Source: Alligator mississippiensis (Eukaryota > Chordata > Crocodylia > Alligatoridae). Taken from it: DNA of 64,000 nucleotides. Positions within the stretch are counted from its first letter, which is position 1, and each line of letters opens with the position of its first letter. The stretch covers positions 35,969,756-36,033,755 of the forward strand of contig NC_081832.1 of the NCBI RefSeq assembly GCF_030867095.1. The letters are read 5' to 3'. The notes under the pieces were generated by a model that made no database searches, was not told where the DNA came from, and saw only the letters and a list, made by a program, of their open reading frames with translations. The position numbers and the translations under genes were made by a program. This document shows positions 10,675 to 21,408 of this stretch, in pieces.

Positions 10675-11780
10675 CAAAACCAGAAGGCATTCACCAAAGA
10701 GTTCTGAAGGAACTCAAAGGTGAAATTGCAGAACTGCTGGCAGTAGTAAGTAACCTATTGTTATAAATGGCCTCTGTGCCAGAGGACTGGTGGGTTGTCA
10801 ACATAACAGTCTTCAAAAAGGGCTCCAAAAGTGATCCTGGGAACTACAGACCAGTGAGTCTCACTGGCAAGTGAGCAGAATCTATAATAAAGAATTAATG
10901 GCAAGAATTAATTATTATTATTATCATATTTATATAATATTATATTATTATAATATTATTATTGCATGATATAATAATGTATATATTATTGATGATGATG
11001 ATTGATGATGATGACATGCTACAATAATATTATATTATTATTATATTATTATATTATATATTATTATTATATGATTATATATTATTATTAGAATTAATTA
11101 TTATCTATAATAAAGAATTAATGGCAAGTTGGCAGAATCTATAATAAAGAATAAAATCAGCAGTCACATGGACAAATATGATCTGCTGTTAGAAAGTCAG
11201 CCTTTTTTTTAGAGAGAGAAATGCTGCCTCACCAATCTGCTGGAGTTTTTTGAGCGTGTTAACCAGCACATCAACAAGGAGAACCCAGTTGACATAATAT
11301 ATTGATACTTTCAAAAAGCTTTTGACAAGGTCCCTCACCAAAGGCTTTTAGAAAAACTGCATTACTGGAAGCTTATTTTGTAGACTAAAAGCTGGTTAAA
11401 TGACAGGAAGCTATGGGTAGGACTAAATGGTCACTTTTCAGGATGGAGTGAGGTCAGCAGTGGGATTGTGCAAGGATTCATGCTGGACCTAATTTTGGTT
11501 AACATTGTCATCAATGATATGGAAATCGGGGGGCACACAGTGAAATTCCCAAATTTTCAGATTCTACCAAATGTTTCCAGGTAATCAAGTCCCAAGCCAA
11601 TGGAGAAGAGGTGCAGAAAGATTTCACCAAGTTAAGTAAGTGGGCAAATAATAGCAGATGTACTTCAGTGTAAACTACTGCGAAGTAATGGCCACGGGGA
11701 AAATATCCTCAACTAGATGTACACAATACTTGGTTCTGAACCAGCTGTTATGACTTAGAAAAGAGACCTTGGAGCCATGT
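10675..11780 (+). pseudogene. L2/L3-like LINE reverse transcriptase (heavily decayed)
   Basis: Blocks in order: KPEGIHQRVLKEL, VPEDWWVVN, VFKKGSKSDPGNYRPVSLTG, then an AT-rich expansion, then NLLEFFERVNQH, the FQKAFDKVPH block, WLNDRK, SSGIVQG and INDMEIGG. The catalytic FADD pattern is gone. Several stops and shifts are present. It resumes exactly after the TSD of the hAT element, which supports reading the two LINE parts as one element. Confidence 0.75.
10885..11150. repeat. ATT-rich microsatellite with a triplicated 25-bp word
   Basis: An irregular (TTA)n/(ATT)n tract sits inside the LINE reverse transcriptase. The word TCTATAATAAAGAATTAATG occurs at about 10887 and again at about 11103, with a shorter copy at about 11136, so the tract is bracketed by duplicated LINE sequence. 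Slippage or a local duplication during expansion would explain it. Confidence 0.75.
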
Positions 11781-12475
11781 AAGGCACTTGCACATGACAA
11801 AAATTGCCTTTTTTGCGATTTAACTGAGTTACACTTAATATGTAGAGGATTTTTTTTGCAATTTAAATGTCCTTTTTGTGATTCAAAGTAAAACATATCC
11901 CAAGGTATTTTAGCTTGCATTGACACAGATTAAAATGATGCATCCATTAATCTGTCACATGTACATGGAAATTCACCAAATGATGAGCCTCTTTGTCCAC
12001 CAGATGCCACTGCATTTTTTTGGGTAGTGAGTCCCTTTGTCCACCAGATGTTGCTTCAGTTTGCAGATAGGAGAGAAATGCCTGCAAGTTTTACATATTT
12101 GTGTGTAATGTGTATCTTCAGACACCAGGGTGTAGCAGCCCAGCCATCCTGTCATCAATGGCACCAACACCCTGGTCAGTTGAACCCATGCATGTCACCC
12201 CATGATCTGCCCCTGGTTCCATCAAGGAATGAAGAGTCACTTAGGAGCCTAATGGCAGGGAGGGCACCCTGGAGCCCATAGGGCTGCAGCCTCTATCCAC
12301 CTCCGCCCCTGCCCTGCATGGCCCTGCCTAGCATTGCTGCCTCTCCCTATGCCTCCCCAAGGGGCACGCTATCTGACAGAGGCACCATCACCCCATAATC
12401 TGCCCCTGGTTCCATCAAGGAATTAAGTACTGCTTGGCTACCTAAAGAGAGTGCCCTGGAGTGCTTTCTGTGACC
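11781..12475. repeat. Unclassified insertion in the L2/L3-like LINE
   Basis: This breaks the LINE between the RT and C-terminal parts. It contains two internal direct repeats: CTTTGTCCACCAGATG at about 11992 and 12032, and CTGCCCCTGGTTCCATCAAG at about 12210 and 12401. The left end (GCACTTGCACATGACA) and the TGTCACATGTACATGG near 11960 are loosely inverted, so a MITE may form its left third. No coding motif. Confidence 0.45.
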
Positions 12476-12688
12476 ACTGAGAACAGTCCAGTTCCATCCT
12501 CTTTTGAACCCACCATGTCCAGTTGTGGGGCCCCCACTACAGAAAAAATGTGTACACATTGGAAAAAGTCCAGCAGAGGGCAACACAAATGTTGAGAAGG
12601 CCAGGGCACATAACTTATGAGGACAGGCCAAGAGAGCTGGGCTTATTTAGTCTAGAGAAGAGAAGACTGAGAGGAAATTTAATGTCAG
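12476..12688 (+). pseudogene. L2/L3-like LINE ORF2 C-terminal piece
   Basis: Reads QLWGPHYRKNVYTLEKVQQRAT, then EDRPRELGLFSLEKRRLRGN, the standard CR1/L2 C-terminal region after the reverse transcriptase. It is interrupted exactly at AATGTCAG by the hAT element and resumes at 14400 with the final RLDIRKN-like residues. The frame is open across this piece. Confidence 0.75.
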
Positions 12689-14391
12689 TAGGGCTGTGTG
12701 AGGCTTTGGACCGTGCTTCAGATGTGGAGAAGCTTCAGATGCTGAAGCAGCATGTCTGGATCAAAGCACTGGCTTCGTTAGGCTTTCTGAAGCAGTTTGG
12801 AGCTTCCAAAGCGCTTCGGAAAAACTTCGGATTCACTTCGGAGATCCGGCCATAGGGTATAATGGGGAAAAATTAAATATCTATAACTTTGTTGTTTTTT
12901 GTCCAATTTGGATTAAATTTGCAGAAATTATAGCTTCTGTAGAGAGCATGAAGCCTGCCAAGTTTCAAAAAGATTGGTGCACAGATTCAGGGTACACTTC
13001 ACCCCAAATTCTTGAAAGTGAAACTCATGTCACATCTATGTGTTACACCACAAGGAGGTGAAAACTGCAGAGATGGTAGCCCCTGGTGAGGCCACAAAGC
13101 CTGCCAAGTTTCAAGAAGATCAGTGCAGGAGTTTGGGGGGAAGTGCACCTGAAGCTGCAGACAAGCAAAATTCGTGACATGGGTGACACTGTGTGTTAAG
13201 GCACAGCAGGGTGAAAGCTGCAGGGACAGTAGCCTCTGCTGCGGCCACCGTGCCTGCCAGCTGTTGAGATTAGTGTAGGGGGATTCTGGGGCCCTGCACC
13301 TCTGGCTACTGACAGACACTGCTGCACAAGCACCCATGTCACAAGTTTTGCCTGTCTTGGGGCACAGGGGTGGGGTGGGGGAGGGAACTACTGCAGGCCT
13401 GGCTGCTAAGCTACTGTGTTACCAGTTACCAATCAATCATGATTGCCTAAGAGACCAGTCCAATACACAGTAGCTAGCTAATATAACCAGTTAATTAGCG
13501 TCAATTAACACCCACAAAACCAGAGACTAAGGAGAGGAAGGAATCAATACAGACAATCAACTGCCCCAAGACAGACACAGTCAGTTGCACAAGCACCCAT
13601 GACACGAGTTTTGTTTGTCAGCAGCTAGAGGTGCAGGGCCCCAGAACCCCCCTGGACCCATCTCCTTAACAGCTGGCAGGCTTTGTGGCTGCAGCAGGGG
13701 CTACTATCCCTGCAGCTTTCACCCTGATGCACCTTAACACACGCAGCGTCACCCATGTCATGAGTTTTGCTTATTCGCAGCTTGAGGTGCAGTTCCCCCC
13801 AAACCCTTGCACTTATCTCCTTGAAACTTGGCGGGCTTTGTGGCCTGAGCAGGGTCCACCATCCCTGCAGTTTTCAGCCCATTGCACCTTGACACACACA
13901 GGTTCATCTATGTCACGAGTTTTGCCTGTCAGCAGCTTGAGGTACAGTTCCCCCTAAACCTCTGCACCGATCTTCTTGAAAATTGGCAGGCTTTGTGGCC
14001 TCACCAGGGGCTACCATCTCTGCAGTATTCACCCCCCCTGTGTTGTAACATATAGATGTGACATGAGTTTTGCTTTCAGAAATTTGGGGTGCAGTTCCCC
14101 TCCAAACTTCTGCACTGATCTTCTTGAAACTTTGTAGACTTCATGCTCTCAGCAGAGGCTGCCACCCCTGAAAGTTTCATCCAAATCAGAGACAAAACAA
14201 CAAAGTTATAGATATTTAATTGATTCCCCATTATACCCTATGGCCGGCTCTCTGAGGCTGCTCCGAAGCTTTGGAGCTGCTTCAGCCGGATCAAAGCAGA
14301 AACCCAGTCCAGAGCTCCAGATTGGATACGTGGCATCCAAAGCGGCTGGATCCGAAGCCAAATCGGATCACTGCTGACTTGCACAGGCCTA
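12689..14391. mobile_element. Foldback-type non-autonomous hAT element with 8-bp TSD AATGTCAG
   Basis: Ends are TAGGGCTGTG and CACAGGCCTA, and AATGTCAG flanks it at 12681-12688 and 14392-14399. The interior is a long inverted structure. The left half (12850-13340) and the right half (13590-14240) carry the same units of about 130-160 bp in opposite orientation. Each unit has CATGAGTTTTGC, a GCAGTTCCCC block and a GGCAGGCTTTGTGG block. At least four units lie on the right. Subterminal CTATAACTTTGTTGTTTT and its complement mirror each other. No transposase is encoded. Confidence 0.85.
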
Positions 14392-14399
14392 AATGTCAG

Positions 14400-14545
14400 C
14401 CTTCAACTACCTGAAAAGGGGTTCAAAAGAGGATGGAGCTGGGCTGTTCTCAGTGAAGGCAGATGACAAAACAAGGAGCAATGGGTTCACGTTGTAGCAA
14501 GGGTAGTTTAGGTTGGATATTAGGAAGAATCTTCTCACTAGGGAT
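14400..14545 (+). pseudogene. L2/L3-like LINE, last coding residues
   Basis: Directly after the second TSD copy the LINE frame resumes and runs to the conserved GGTTGGATATTAGGAAGAA word (LDIRK block) and the 3' end. From 14546 to 14655 the sequence is not recognised. Confidence 0.6.
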
Positions 14546-14655
14546 GTTTGTACAAGTTATCAGGTTTTTCTATCTAAAGATATGCTCTGGTTTTATTTCG
14601 TTTTTGCAATGTACCACAATGATTCCCCTTACTATTTTGCACATAACATGTATGT

Positions 14656-15310
14656 GATGAACATGAGCCTTTAGTGTGATGCTGCAGCTAGTAAAGCGAG
14701 CAAAACCCTGGCTTGCATCCATAGATGCTTCCAAAGCAAATCCCGGGACGTCATTCTCCCGTTGTACTTGGCCTTGGTGAGGCTGCAGCTGGAGTACTGC
14801 ATCCAATTTTGGGCTCCACAATTCAAAAAGGATGTGGAGAAGCTTGAGAGAGTGCAGAGAAAAGCCACGTGCGTGATCAGAGGTCAGGAAAACAGACCTT
14901 ACAATGAGAGGCTGAGAGCCATGGGACTCTTCAGCCTGGAAAAGTGCAGGCTCAGGGGCAATCTGGTAGCCACCTATAAGTTTATCAGGAGTGTTCACCA
15001 GGACCTGGGGGAATGTCTGTTCACCAGGGTGCCCCAAGGGATGACAAGGTCGAACAGTCATAAACTCCTCTAAGGCCATTTCAGGCTGGACAAAAGAAAG
15101 AACTTCTTTACCGTCTGAGCCCCCAAGGTTTGGAATAAACTGCTGCCGGAGGTGGTTCAAGCACCCACTTTGAATGCTTTCAAGACACATTTGGATGCTT
15201 ATCTTGCTGGGATCCTATGATCCCTGCTGACTTCCTGCCCATGGGTCAGGGGGGCTGGACTCAATGATCCTCCGAGGTCCCTTCTAGCCCAAATGTCTAT
15301 GTCTATGTAA
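14656..15310 (+). mobile_element. CR1 LINE 3' end, subfamily B, copy 1
   Basis: Truncated to the C-terminal third of ORF2 and the 3' end. It reads EYCIQFWAPQFKKDVEKLERVQ, ENRPYNERLRAMGLFSLEK and RGNLVATYKFI, with a stop at about 15071, and finishes near ATGTCTATGTCTATG at about 15293. It is very similar to the copy at 27340-28097 and clearly different from the FWAPHFKRDV type at 894-3675, so at least two CR1 subfamilies are present. Confidence 0.88.
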
Positions 15311-15489
15311 TCCATTTAGCACTCATAATTGGTTCATGTACTATTACTAGTAAAAGACCCTAGAGGGCATCTCATAACAATTTTACCCTCCTGACGTCCT
15401 ACTACCAAATTACAGTAGGGACAGTTTAGGAATGTATTTTGTGATTATTTTTTTCAGGTGGCTTTCAGTTAGAATCCTCCCACCCATCC

Positions 15490-15915
15490 CAAATTTTCTG
15501 CCATTCATCCTGTGATTCATTTTTGGGTGATTTCTCTGACAAATTTACTAGCTTTGTCAATTTTGGGGAAATAGGTTAAGGCATGGGATGACATGAGGTG
15601 AGACAGTGGGATGGGACATTGGGTTAGATGGCAGGCAGCATAAGCCCTTACGAGTGGCCAACATATGGTATGAGACATGGGGTGCATGGGGTGACATGTG
15701 GAGAGATGGGGGGATATGGGGGAGACAGAGGACATGATGGGAGATGGGGGGACATGAAGTGAGATGGGGTTGCTTTTTTTGTTTGCAGTTCCATAAATAC
15801 TCCCCCTGCACAGTCAGCAGCCAGCATAAGCATAAGTACAATTTTTCTGCCAATCAGTGAAGCATTTTTGGGTGCTCTCCCTGAGAAATGTACTGGTGTA
15901 GTTAATTTTGGGGCA
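15490..15915. repeat. Direct duplication around a minisatellite
   Basis: About 80 bp at 15490-15575 recur at 15838-15915; shared words include CATTTTTGGGTG and TTAATTTTGGGG. Between them lies an imperfect minisatellite (about 15580-15775) of GGGATGACATGAGGTGAGA-like units of 15-20 bp. It is purine-rich on the plus strand. No function inferred. Confidence 0.6.
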
Positions 15916-16259
15916 TGGCAGCAATTAGGTTTATTTTTAAATCTGTTTGTCCATGCCTAATCATTCCTCATGTACCTAACTGTAAGGATGCTTGCCATTT
16001 TGCCTCAGGGAACACAATTGGAAACCATGGAAACACTTAAGACAGCTTAACAATTCTTTAGTGGGCATTGATCTGCAGCCTAACCCTCCCCACCTCTGAC
16101 CCCCAGGCATACCCATTTTTCCCCACTAATGTGTACTGCCCTCTCATCCAGGACAATTTCCAGGGGAAACCACCCACTAGCCCAAAGCATGACAAATTAG
16201 TGACCACACTCTTTTGTTTGAGCAAATTTGTTTTTTATTTTCATACAGTCATCATCGCA
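15916..16259. other. Non-coding, nothing recognised
   Basis: About 340 bp between the duplicated block and the minus-strand open region. No motif or repeat seen. Confidence 0.35.
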
Positions 16260-16436
16260 TCCTTAGAGCTAAATTGCAAAATAGCTAAATTTTTCCTTTG
16301 ACAGTCCTTTGACAGTGTCCTCATCAGAAGAGTTATTTTTTCATGATTCTGACAAGTCAGACATAGTTTCATTTCCCCATAGCTGTCCATTGTTTTCCTC
16401 CAAGTTTAGACATAAGTCTCTGATAGTCTCCAGATG

Positions 16437-16757
16437 TCACATTTCCTCTTGTTCAAGTGCCTCCATAACTGCTAAGATTTCTCTCATCACTGTCCGCTTT
16501 GAGGATAAAAAGCTCCTGCAAAATTCCATCAAGAGGTTTAACACTTCATACCCTGCATTGATCATCAGGAAACATTTCTCTTTCAGAATGTGTGGTGTCA
16601 TTTCCAACCTGTCAAGGGCATCAAAGAATATCCTGTCTGACTCACTGAGGCCCCTGAGAGTGGATGAATTTGTAGGGCTGGATGAAGCTATCCCTGCCTT
16701 TTGGAGGAAGACATTAAATCGGACAGCGCCCTTGCCATTGTCAGTGCCATTATCATA
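16437..16757 (-). pseudogene. Unrecognised protein-like open region (minus strand)
   Basis: A 106-codon stop-free stretch between a TGA at 16758-16760 and a TGA at 16437-16439. It continues in the same frame with protein-like sequence for about 55 more codons with only one further stop (near 16343). Recognisable runs are KGAVRFNVFLQKAG, ESDRIFFDALDRLE, MINAGYEVLNLLMEF and MREILAVMEALEQEE, a composition typical of a folded helical protein. There is no upstream ATG and no flanking element recognised. It could be a decayed host exon or a transposon or endogenous-virus fragment; the family is not identified. A 188-codon plus-strand frame overlaps it but looks like its shadow. Confidence 0.35.
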
Positions 16758-16983
16758 TCAGTTACCATATTTGCATGTCAATTCTGGTTTCCTGCATCTC
16801 CCATTAGTACAATCCATCTGCTTTAATTACCTGCCTCTGGTATCGAGGCTCCCTCTTTTTTTCTTTGTATTTTAGAACTTAAGAAACTTCGGCTTCACAC
16901 TTGGGCTGCGTAGAGAGAGAGAGACATTTTTTTCATGCATTGCCTGTGTGCATTCCAGTCCCCACAGTCACCTTGCCCCCTCT

Positions 16984-17002
16984 CCCCCCCCCCCCCCCCC
17001 CC
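16984..17002. repeat. Poly-C tract (19 bases)
   Basis: Uninterrupted C run after GCCCCCTCT. It may be a site of assembly or sequencing length error. Confidence 0.9.
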
Positions 17003-17579
17003 AGTCTTCTGCTAAAACTCCTTTCTCCTTCAGGCGCCTGCCTGACTGAACACCTCCACCCACCCCAAACCCATCCCTCATGTCCTGCACCCACAATACT
17101 GCATTGAGGATGACTAAAACCACTAATGCCTCAACCTCCAGACCCCATTATCAGAAAAGGTATCCAAACCATTTATCAGAAAGACTTTATTGAACTCCAA
17201 ACTAATATGAAATATGAAATGAAACTGAGGAGAGAGGGAGATTCCCTGCTGCACCACCTTGTACCACCTGACACCACACCTGCACTGGATTATTTCCTAA
17301 TTGACTGACTGCTCCTGCTCTCCCCCACAGCTACCTCACTGCATCTGATCCTGCTTTGTCTTCCTGCCTACTGCTCTGCTGCTGAGTGCCTGGCTGGATG
17401 CCTGAGGGGCTTCTGGACAGATCTTCAACAAACAAAGCCCCTCCACCACTCCAGCTATCTTTTATATCTGCCTCAGCAGCAGCCTCCTCTGTGTTCTTGC
17501 CCTTGTGTGGTAAGTTCTGTGGTCCACTCCCCCTCCCCTGGTGTTTGTTGTGTGGCTGAGTAAGCCAGCTTGAGTTTCC

Positions 17580-17584
<5 letters not shown>
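17003..17584. other. Non-coding, CT-rich
   Basis: No gene recognised. A 60-codon open frame at 17126-17308 has no family motif. The region could be the 5' flank or 5' UTR of the Tx1-type LINE that follows. Confidence 0.35.

Positions 17585-17638
<54 letters not shown>
17585..17638. repeat. (GT)n microsatellite
   Basis: About 27 uninterrupted GT units. A (CA)n tract of similar length lies at 37761-37813. Confidence 0.95.
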
Positions 17639-17639
<1 letters not shown>

Positions 17640-18287
17640 CCCCTTTTTCCTGTGGGGCTGTAGCTCAGGGAGCTTCAACCCCCTTCCTCCCTACCTGCCT
17701 TTTCCCCCACAACCCCAGCCTGCCCCTGCTAGATTCATCAGCCCCACTTGATATTTTGTTTTTCTTTATTGCCTTCCCTGCACTCATGTGAAACAATGGC
17801 AGGGCAGGAACCTTCTGGGGGGTCAGATGCCCCCACAGAGCTTCCTGCAGCCCCTAATTAGGGGGCAGACCCCAGCCAAGCCCCCAAGGGGATGCATGCC
17901 CCTGCATCCCCACCCCAGAGGCAGAGTCCGGCCAACCTCCTCCAGGGGTGGAAAAGCCTACAACCTCTGCTGCAGGGGCAAATGGGACTCTGGTAGGGAG
18001 CCACCAGGGCCAGGGGGTCTCTCTTGGCCAGGCCCCCCTGAAGAGGTTCCCAAGCCCCCTCTCCCATCATCAGGGACCAAGGCCAAGGGCAGTGGGAAGG
18101 GCTCCTCTTCAGCCTCCTCCACAGCTGGGGGTGGGAAGGGCAAGGGCCCTGCCCCCAAGCCTAGACCACCACCAACTGAAGGGACCAGGTGCACTACACC
18201 AGCCAGCACTCCCGCTCAGCCTGTCCCTAGCCCCAGCCCCACCAACGTGGCCCCCCAGGGGGGAACCACATCTATGCACAGGCAGTT

Positions 18288-19195
18288 GTGGGGAGATCCA
18301 AAGCCAGGGGGCCTGAACACTCCACTGCTGGCCCTTCCAGCTTGGGCAGCGGGGCCCCCTTTCTGGCACTCACCTGCAGGCATGGGGTGAAGTGCCAACT
18401 GCCCAAGCAGGAGAACCTGCACTTTGAGACCTGGGTGCAGGCCCTAGCTCAGGTAGTGGGGGCCCCCAAAATCATGGCAGCCTTGCACTTCCATGGCAAG
18501 GGGATCTTTTTCCTTGCCTTGGAGGCCACTGCACAAAAGGTGGTGGAGAGGGGGCTTGTGGTGGAGGGTGAATATGTCCCCCTTGAGCCTCTAGAAGAGC
18601 TGGGAACCAGGGTGGTCCTCAGCTCTATCCCTCCCTATATATCCCCAAGTGGGCCCAGCTCCAAACTCTGGGGAGAGTTATCTCCCCAGTCGTGGACCTC
18701 TCACTGGGGTGCCAAGACCCCGGCCTCCTCCACATGTGTTTTTTCTGTCACCAGGTTATGATCCAGCTGGCAATGGGAGCACAGCTGGAGGCTCAGGGGT
18801 GCCTGGAAATTCCTTATCAGTGGGTCCTGGTGAGGATTTTCTATACACTGGGGGACCTGTGGTGTTTCCAGTGCTGTGCCCTGGGGCACTTGCATCACAA
18901 GTGCCCCATGGATCAGGCAGGGAGGGCATCCACAGGTCCCACTGGCAAGAGGGGTGCCCTTACCACCGGCACCCCTCCCCCCTCAGATCCCCGCTGGAAT
19001 CCCAGCCACAACTATGAGCCTCCCTGTGAGCTCAAGGGACCCTGCCCCCCAGCCAAGTTTGGCAAAGTCCTGGGGAGGGCAGTAGTAACCGAGGAAAAGA
19101 GGGAGCAGGGCCCCCCTGTCCCTAGTCATGCCCCTGTTGTGGCTGCCCCACATCCTCCAACCCTCACCTTCTCCTACTGGAGCCTGTCTACCTGA
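18288..19195 (+). pseudogene. Tx1-type ORF1 protein with CCHC zinc knuckle (frameshifted)
   Basis: Nucleic-acid-binding ORF1 protein of the LINE RNP. The first frame (to 18761) has PKIMAALHFHGKGIFFLAL, VVEGEYVPLEPL and TRVVLSSIPPYI, the RRM-like part of Tx1 ORF1. A shift near 18690 moves it into the frame 18692-19195, which has DLWCFQCCALGHLHHKCP, a complete CX2CX4HX4C zinc knuckle at about 18850. A proline-rich, low-complexity N-terminal region precedes it from 17788 with stops in every frame. A start cannot be fixed. Confidence 0.7.
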
Positions 19196-20005
19196 GGACC
19201 ACCCCATGGCTGAGTGGGTGCAGGTCCCCTCTGGGCATGAAGGCAAGAGGAAGGCCCAGGCGCAGCTGAAGCCCTCTGACTTGGAGGGCTCCTCTCCCCC
19301 TCCCAAGACCACCACACGGGGAGGAAGGAGCAGCGCAGCCTCCAGGGGCCTCCCCAGCTGTGCCTGACACCCCACCACCAGGAAAGATCAAAGGGGCAAT
19401 TCCCATGGAAGAAGTTTGAGGGCTGCCAGATAGTCCTGAACAGGAGCCCATGGAAGAAGCTCCTCATTCTGCCGACCAAGGCCTACTCCCTGAAACCATG
19501 GGCACTGAGGCTGAGGCCTTGGCCTACCCAAAGGAAGGCCTGGCAATGCAGCCTCCTCGCTCTGATGATTTGGGGGATACAGAGGCCCTGGGGCTCACCC
19601 CGGTGAGTCACAGATTTATAGATGTTAGGGTTGGAAGGGACCTCAATAGATCATCAAGTTTGACCCCCTGCATAGGCAGGAAAGAGTGCTGGGTTCAGAT
19701 GACCCCAGCCAGATGGTTATCTAACCTCCTTTTGAAGACCCCCAGGGTAGGGGAGAGCACCACCTCCCTTGGGAGCCCATTCCAGATTTTGGCCACTCTG
19801 TGAAGAAGTGCTCCTAATGTCCAGTCTAAATCTGCTCTCTGCTAGCTTATGGCCATTATTTCTTGTGACCCCCAGGGGCGCCTTGGTGAGTAGAGCCTCA
19901 CCAATTCCCTTCTGCACCCCCATGATGAATTTGTAGGCAGCCACAAGGCTGCCTCTCAACCTTTTCTTGTGGAGGCTGAAGAGGTCCAGGTGCCCTAGTC
20001 TCTCC

Positions 20006-20638
20006 TCATAGGGCTTGTTGCCTCTCTACAATCCCATTGTGAGACTTGTCTTGCCCCTCGTTTAGGAACACTGAGGCAAAGAACTCATTGAGGAGTTCAG
20101 CCTTGTCCCCCCTGTCTGTCACCAATTGCTTTTGCCCATTCAGTAGTGGTCCTATTCTGCCCTGGGCCTTTCTTTTACTCCCTTTATATCTGAAAAACAA
20201 TTTTTTGTTATCCTTAACTTGGGATGCCATCCTCAGTTCCATGGTAGCTTTGGCTTTTCTAACTGCCTCCCTACAACTGCGAGCTGAGGAGGTATACTCC
20301 TCTTTAGTAATCTCTTCCTGTTTTCACTGCTTATATGCCTCCCTTTCTGCTCTTAAGCTGCTCTGGATTTCTCTGGTCAGCCAGGGAAGCCTCTTGGCCC
20401 CTTTCCCCCTTTTCTCCTGCATCGGGATCGTGTCCCTATGTGCCCGAAGGATCGTTTCCTTAAGGCACAGCCACCCTTCCTGGGCTTCCATCTCACCAAA
20501 TCTCTTACTCTGCAGTGCGTCATTGACTAAACGCCTGAGCTCGCTGAAGTCAGCCTTCCTGAAGTCTAGCACTTCCACCCTACTAGTTACCTTACCCACT
20601 CTGTGCCTTATGATGAATTCTATTATTTGGATAGTCAC
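20006..20638 (-). pseudogene. CR1 ORF2 linker region (two broken frames)
   Basis: Reads VLDFRKADFSELRRLVNDAL, ETILRAHRDTIPM, KRLPWLTREI, then SQVKDNKKLFFRYKG and KAELLNEFFASVFLNEG. This is the lysine-rich segment linking endonuclease and reverse transcriptase in CR1. It terminates at the internal deletion at about 20028, so the catalytic palm is absent from this copy. Confidence 0.75.
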
Positions 20639-20683
20639 TGTCCCCCAGGTGACTACTGATCTGTAGGTCCCCTACCATGTCCC

Positions 20684-21349
20684 CTACCCTGTTGCCAATA
20701 CCAGGTCCAGTAAGGCATTCCCCCTAGTGGGACCATGTACCTCCTGCATCAGGTGGAGGTCCTGTACACAGGATAGGAACCTGCATGAATGGTGGGAATT
20801 TGCTGTCTGCGTCTCCCAGCAGATGTCAGGGTAGTTTAGGTCCCCCATGACTACTGCTTCTCTAGTCTTTATGGTCTCTGACAGCTGCCTCAGGAGTTCC
20901 AAATCTAGTTCTTCCCCTTGGTGTGGGTGTCTGTAGCAGATCCCTACCACCAAATCCCTTTCCCCTTGACCTCCATGTGTCCCACAATCCTTCTTTCTCC
21001 TCCTCCAATTCCATTTTGATAAGGGTGGATGTAGAACGCTCCTTGACATAGAGCGCAACCCCTCCCCTCTCCTCCCCACTCTATCCTTTCTGTACAGCTT
21101 ATAGCTCTCAATGTGTACCACCCAGTCATGGGTAGAGTCCCACCAGGTTTCTGTTAACCCCACTAAGTCATAAGTGTTTTCTGCAAGCAGGAGTGCTAGT
21201 TCATCCTGCTTGTTCCCCATGCTCCTAGCATTAGTGTATAGACACTTGAGCCCTGTGACTGGCGCCTTTGTTGCCCCCTGGCTTTGATGCCCAATGGGCT
21301 CCTTATTGCTTACCTGCTTATTGCTTACCTGTGCTGTACTGCTGGACAT
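20684..21349 (-). pseudogene. CR1 ORF2 endonuclease (two compensating shifts)
   Basis: The endonuclease start is intact: LKCLYTNARSMGNKQDEL with the N-terminal Asn (residue 40), GLTETWW with Glu67, and VVMGDLNYPDICW with Asp170 and Asn172. Between residues about 98 and 124 the translation is nonsense (RSMSRSVLHPP). The CR1 wording (VALYVKERSTSTL) is found in another frame there, so two indels cancel out. The frame ends near 20690, where DDLV is expected after LVLATG. The SDH motif is further on, damaged (GDSDYP). Confidence 0.82.
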
Positions 21350-21408
21350 CCCATGTATTGCACGTTCCTGATGTTCTCCTTCTTCTGCCTCCCCGTCCCC
21401 CGTCTGAG

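Larger units (their letters stand above)
8512..14545 (+). mobile_element. Old L2/L3-like (CR1-clade) LINE, split by insertions
   Basis: One LINE in five pieces: endonuclease part (8512-9294), reverse transcriptase (10667-11780), C-terminal region (12476-12688) and the 3' coding end (14400-14545). The gaps are hAT 9295-10666, an unclassified insert 11781-12475, and hAT 12689-14391. The pieces read colinearly and the hAT joints are exact at their duplications. It is far more decayed than the CR1 copies: the FADD region reads as FPNFQIL and there are many stops. It is therefore the oldest layer here. Confidence 0.8.

Noticed and set aside
16309-16875. Plus-strand 188-codon open frame
   Set aside because: Serine/leucine-rich with no motif. 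The minus strand of the same region reads much more like a protein, so this is probably its shadow.
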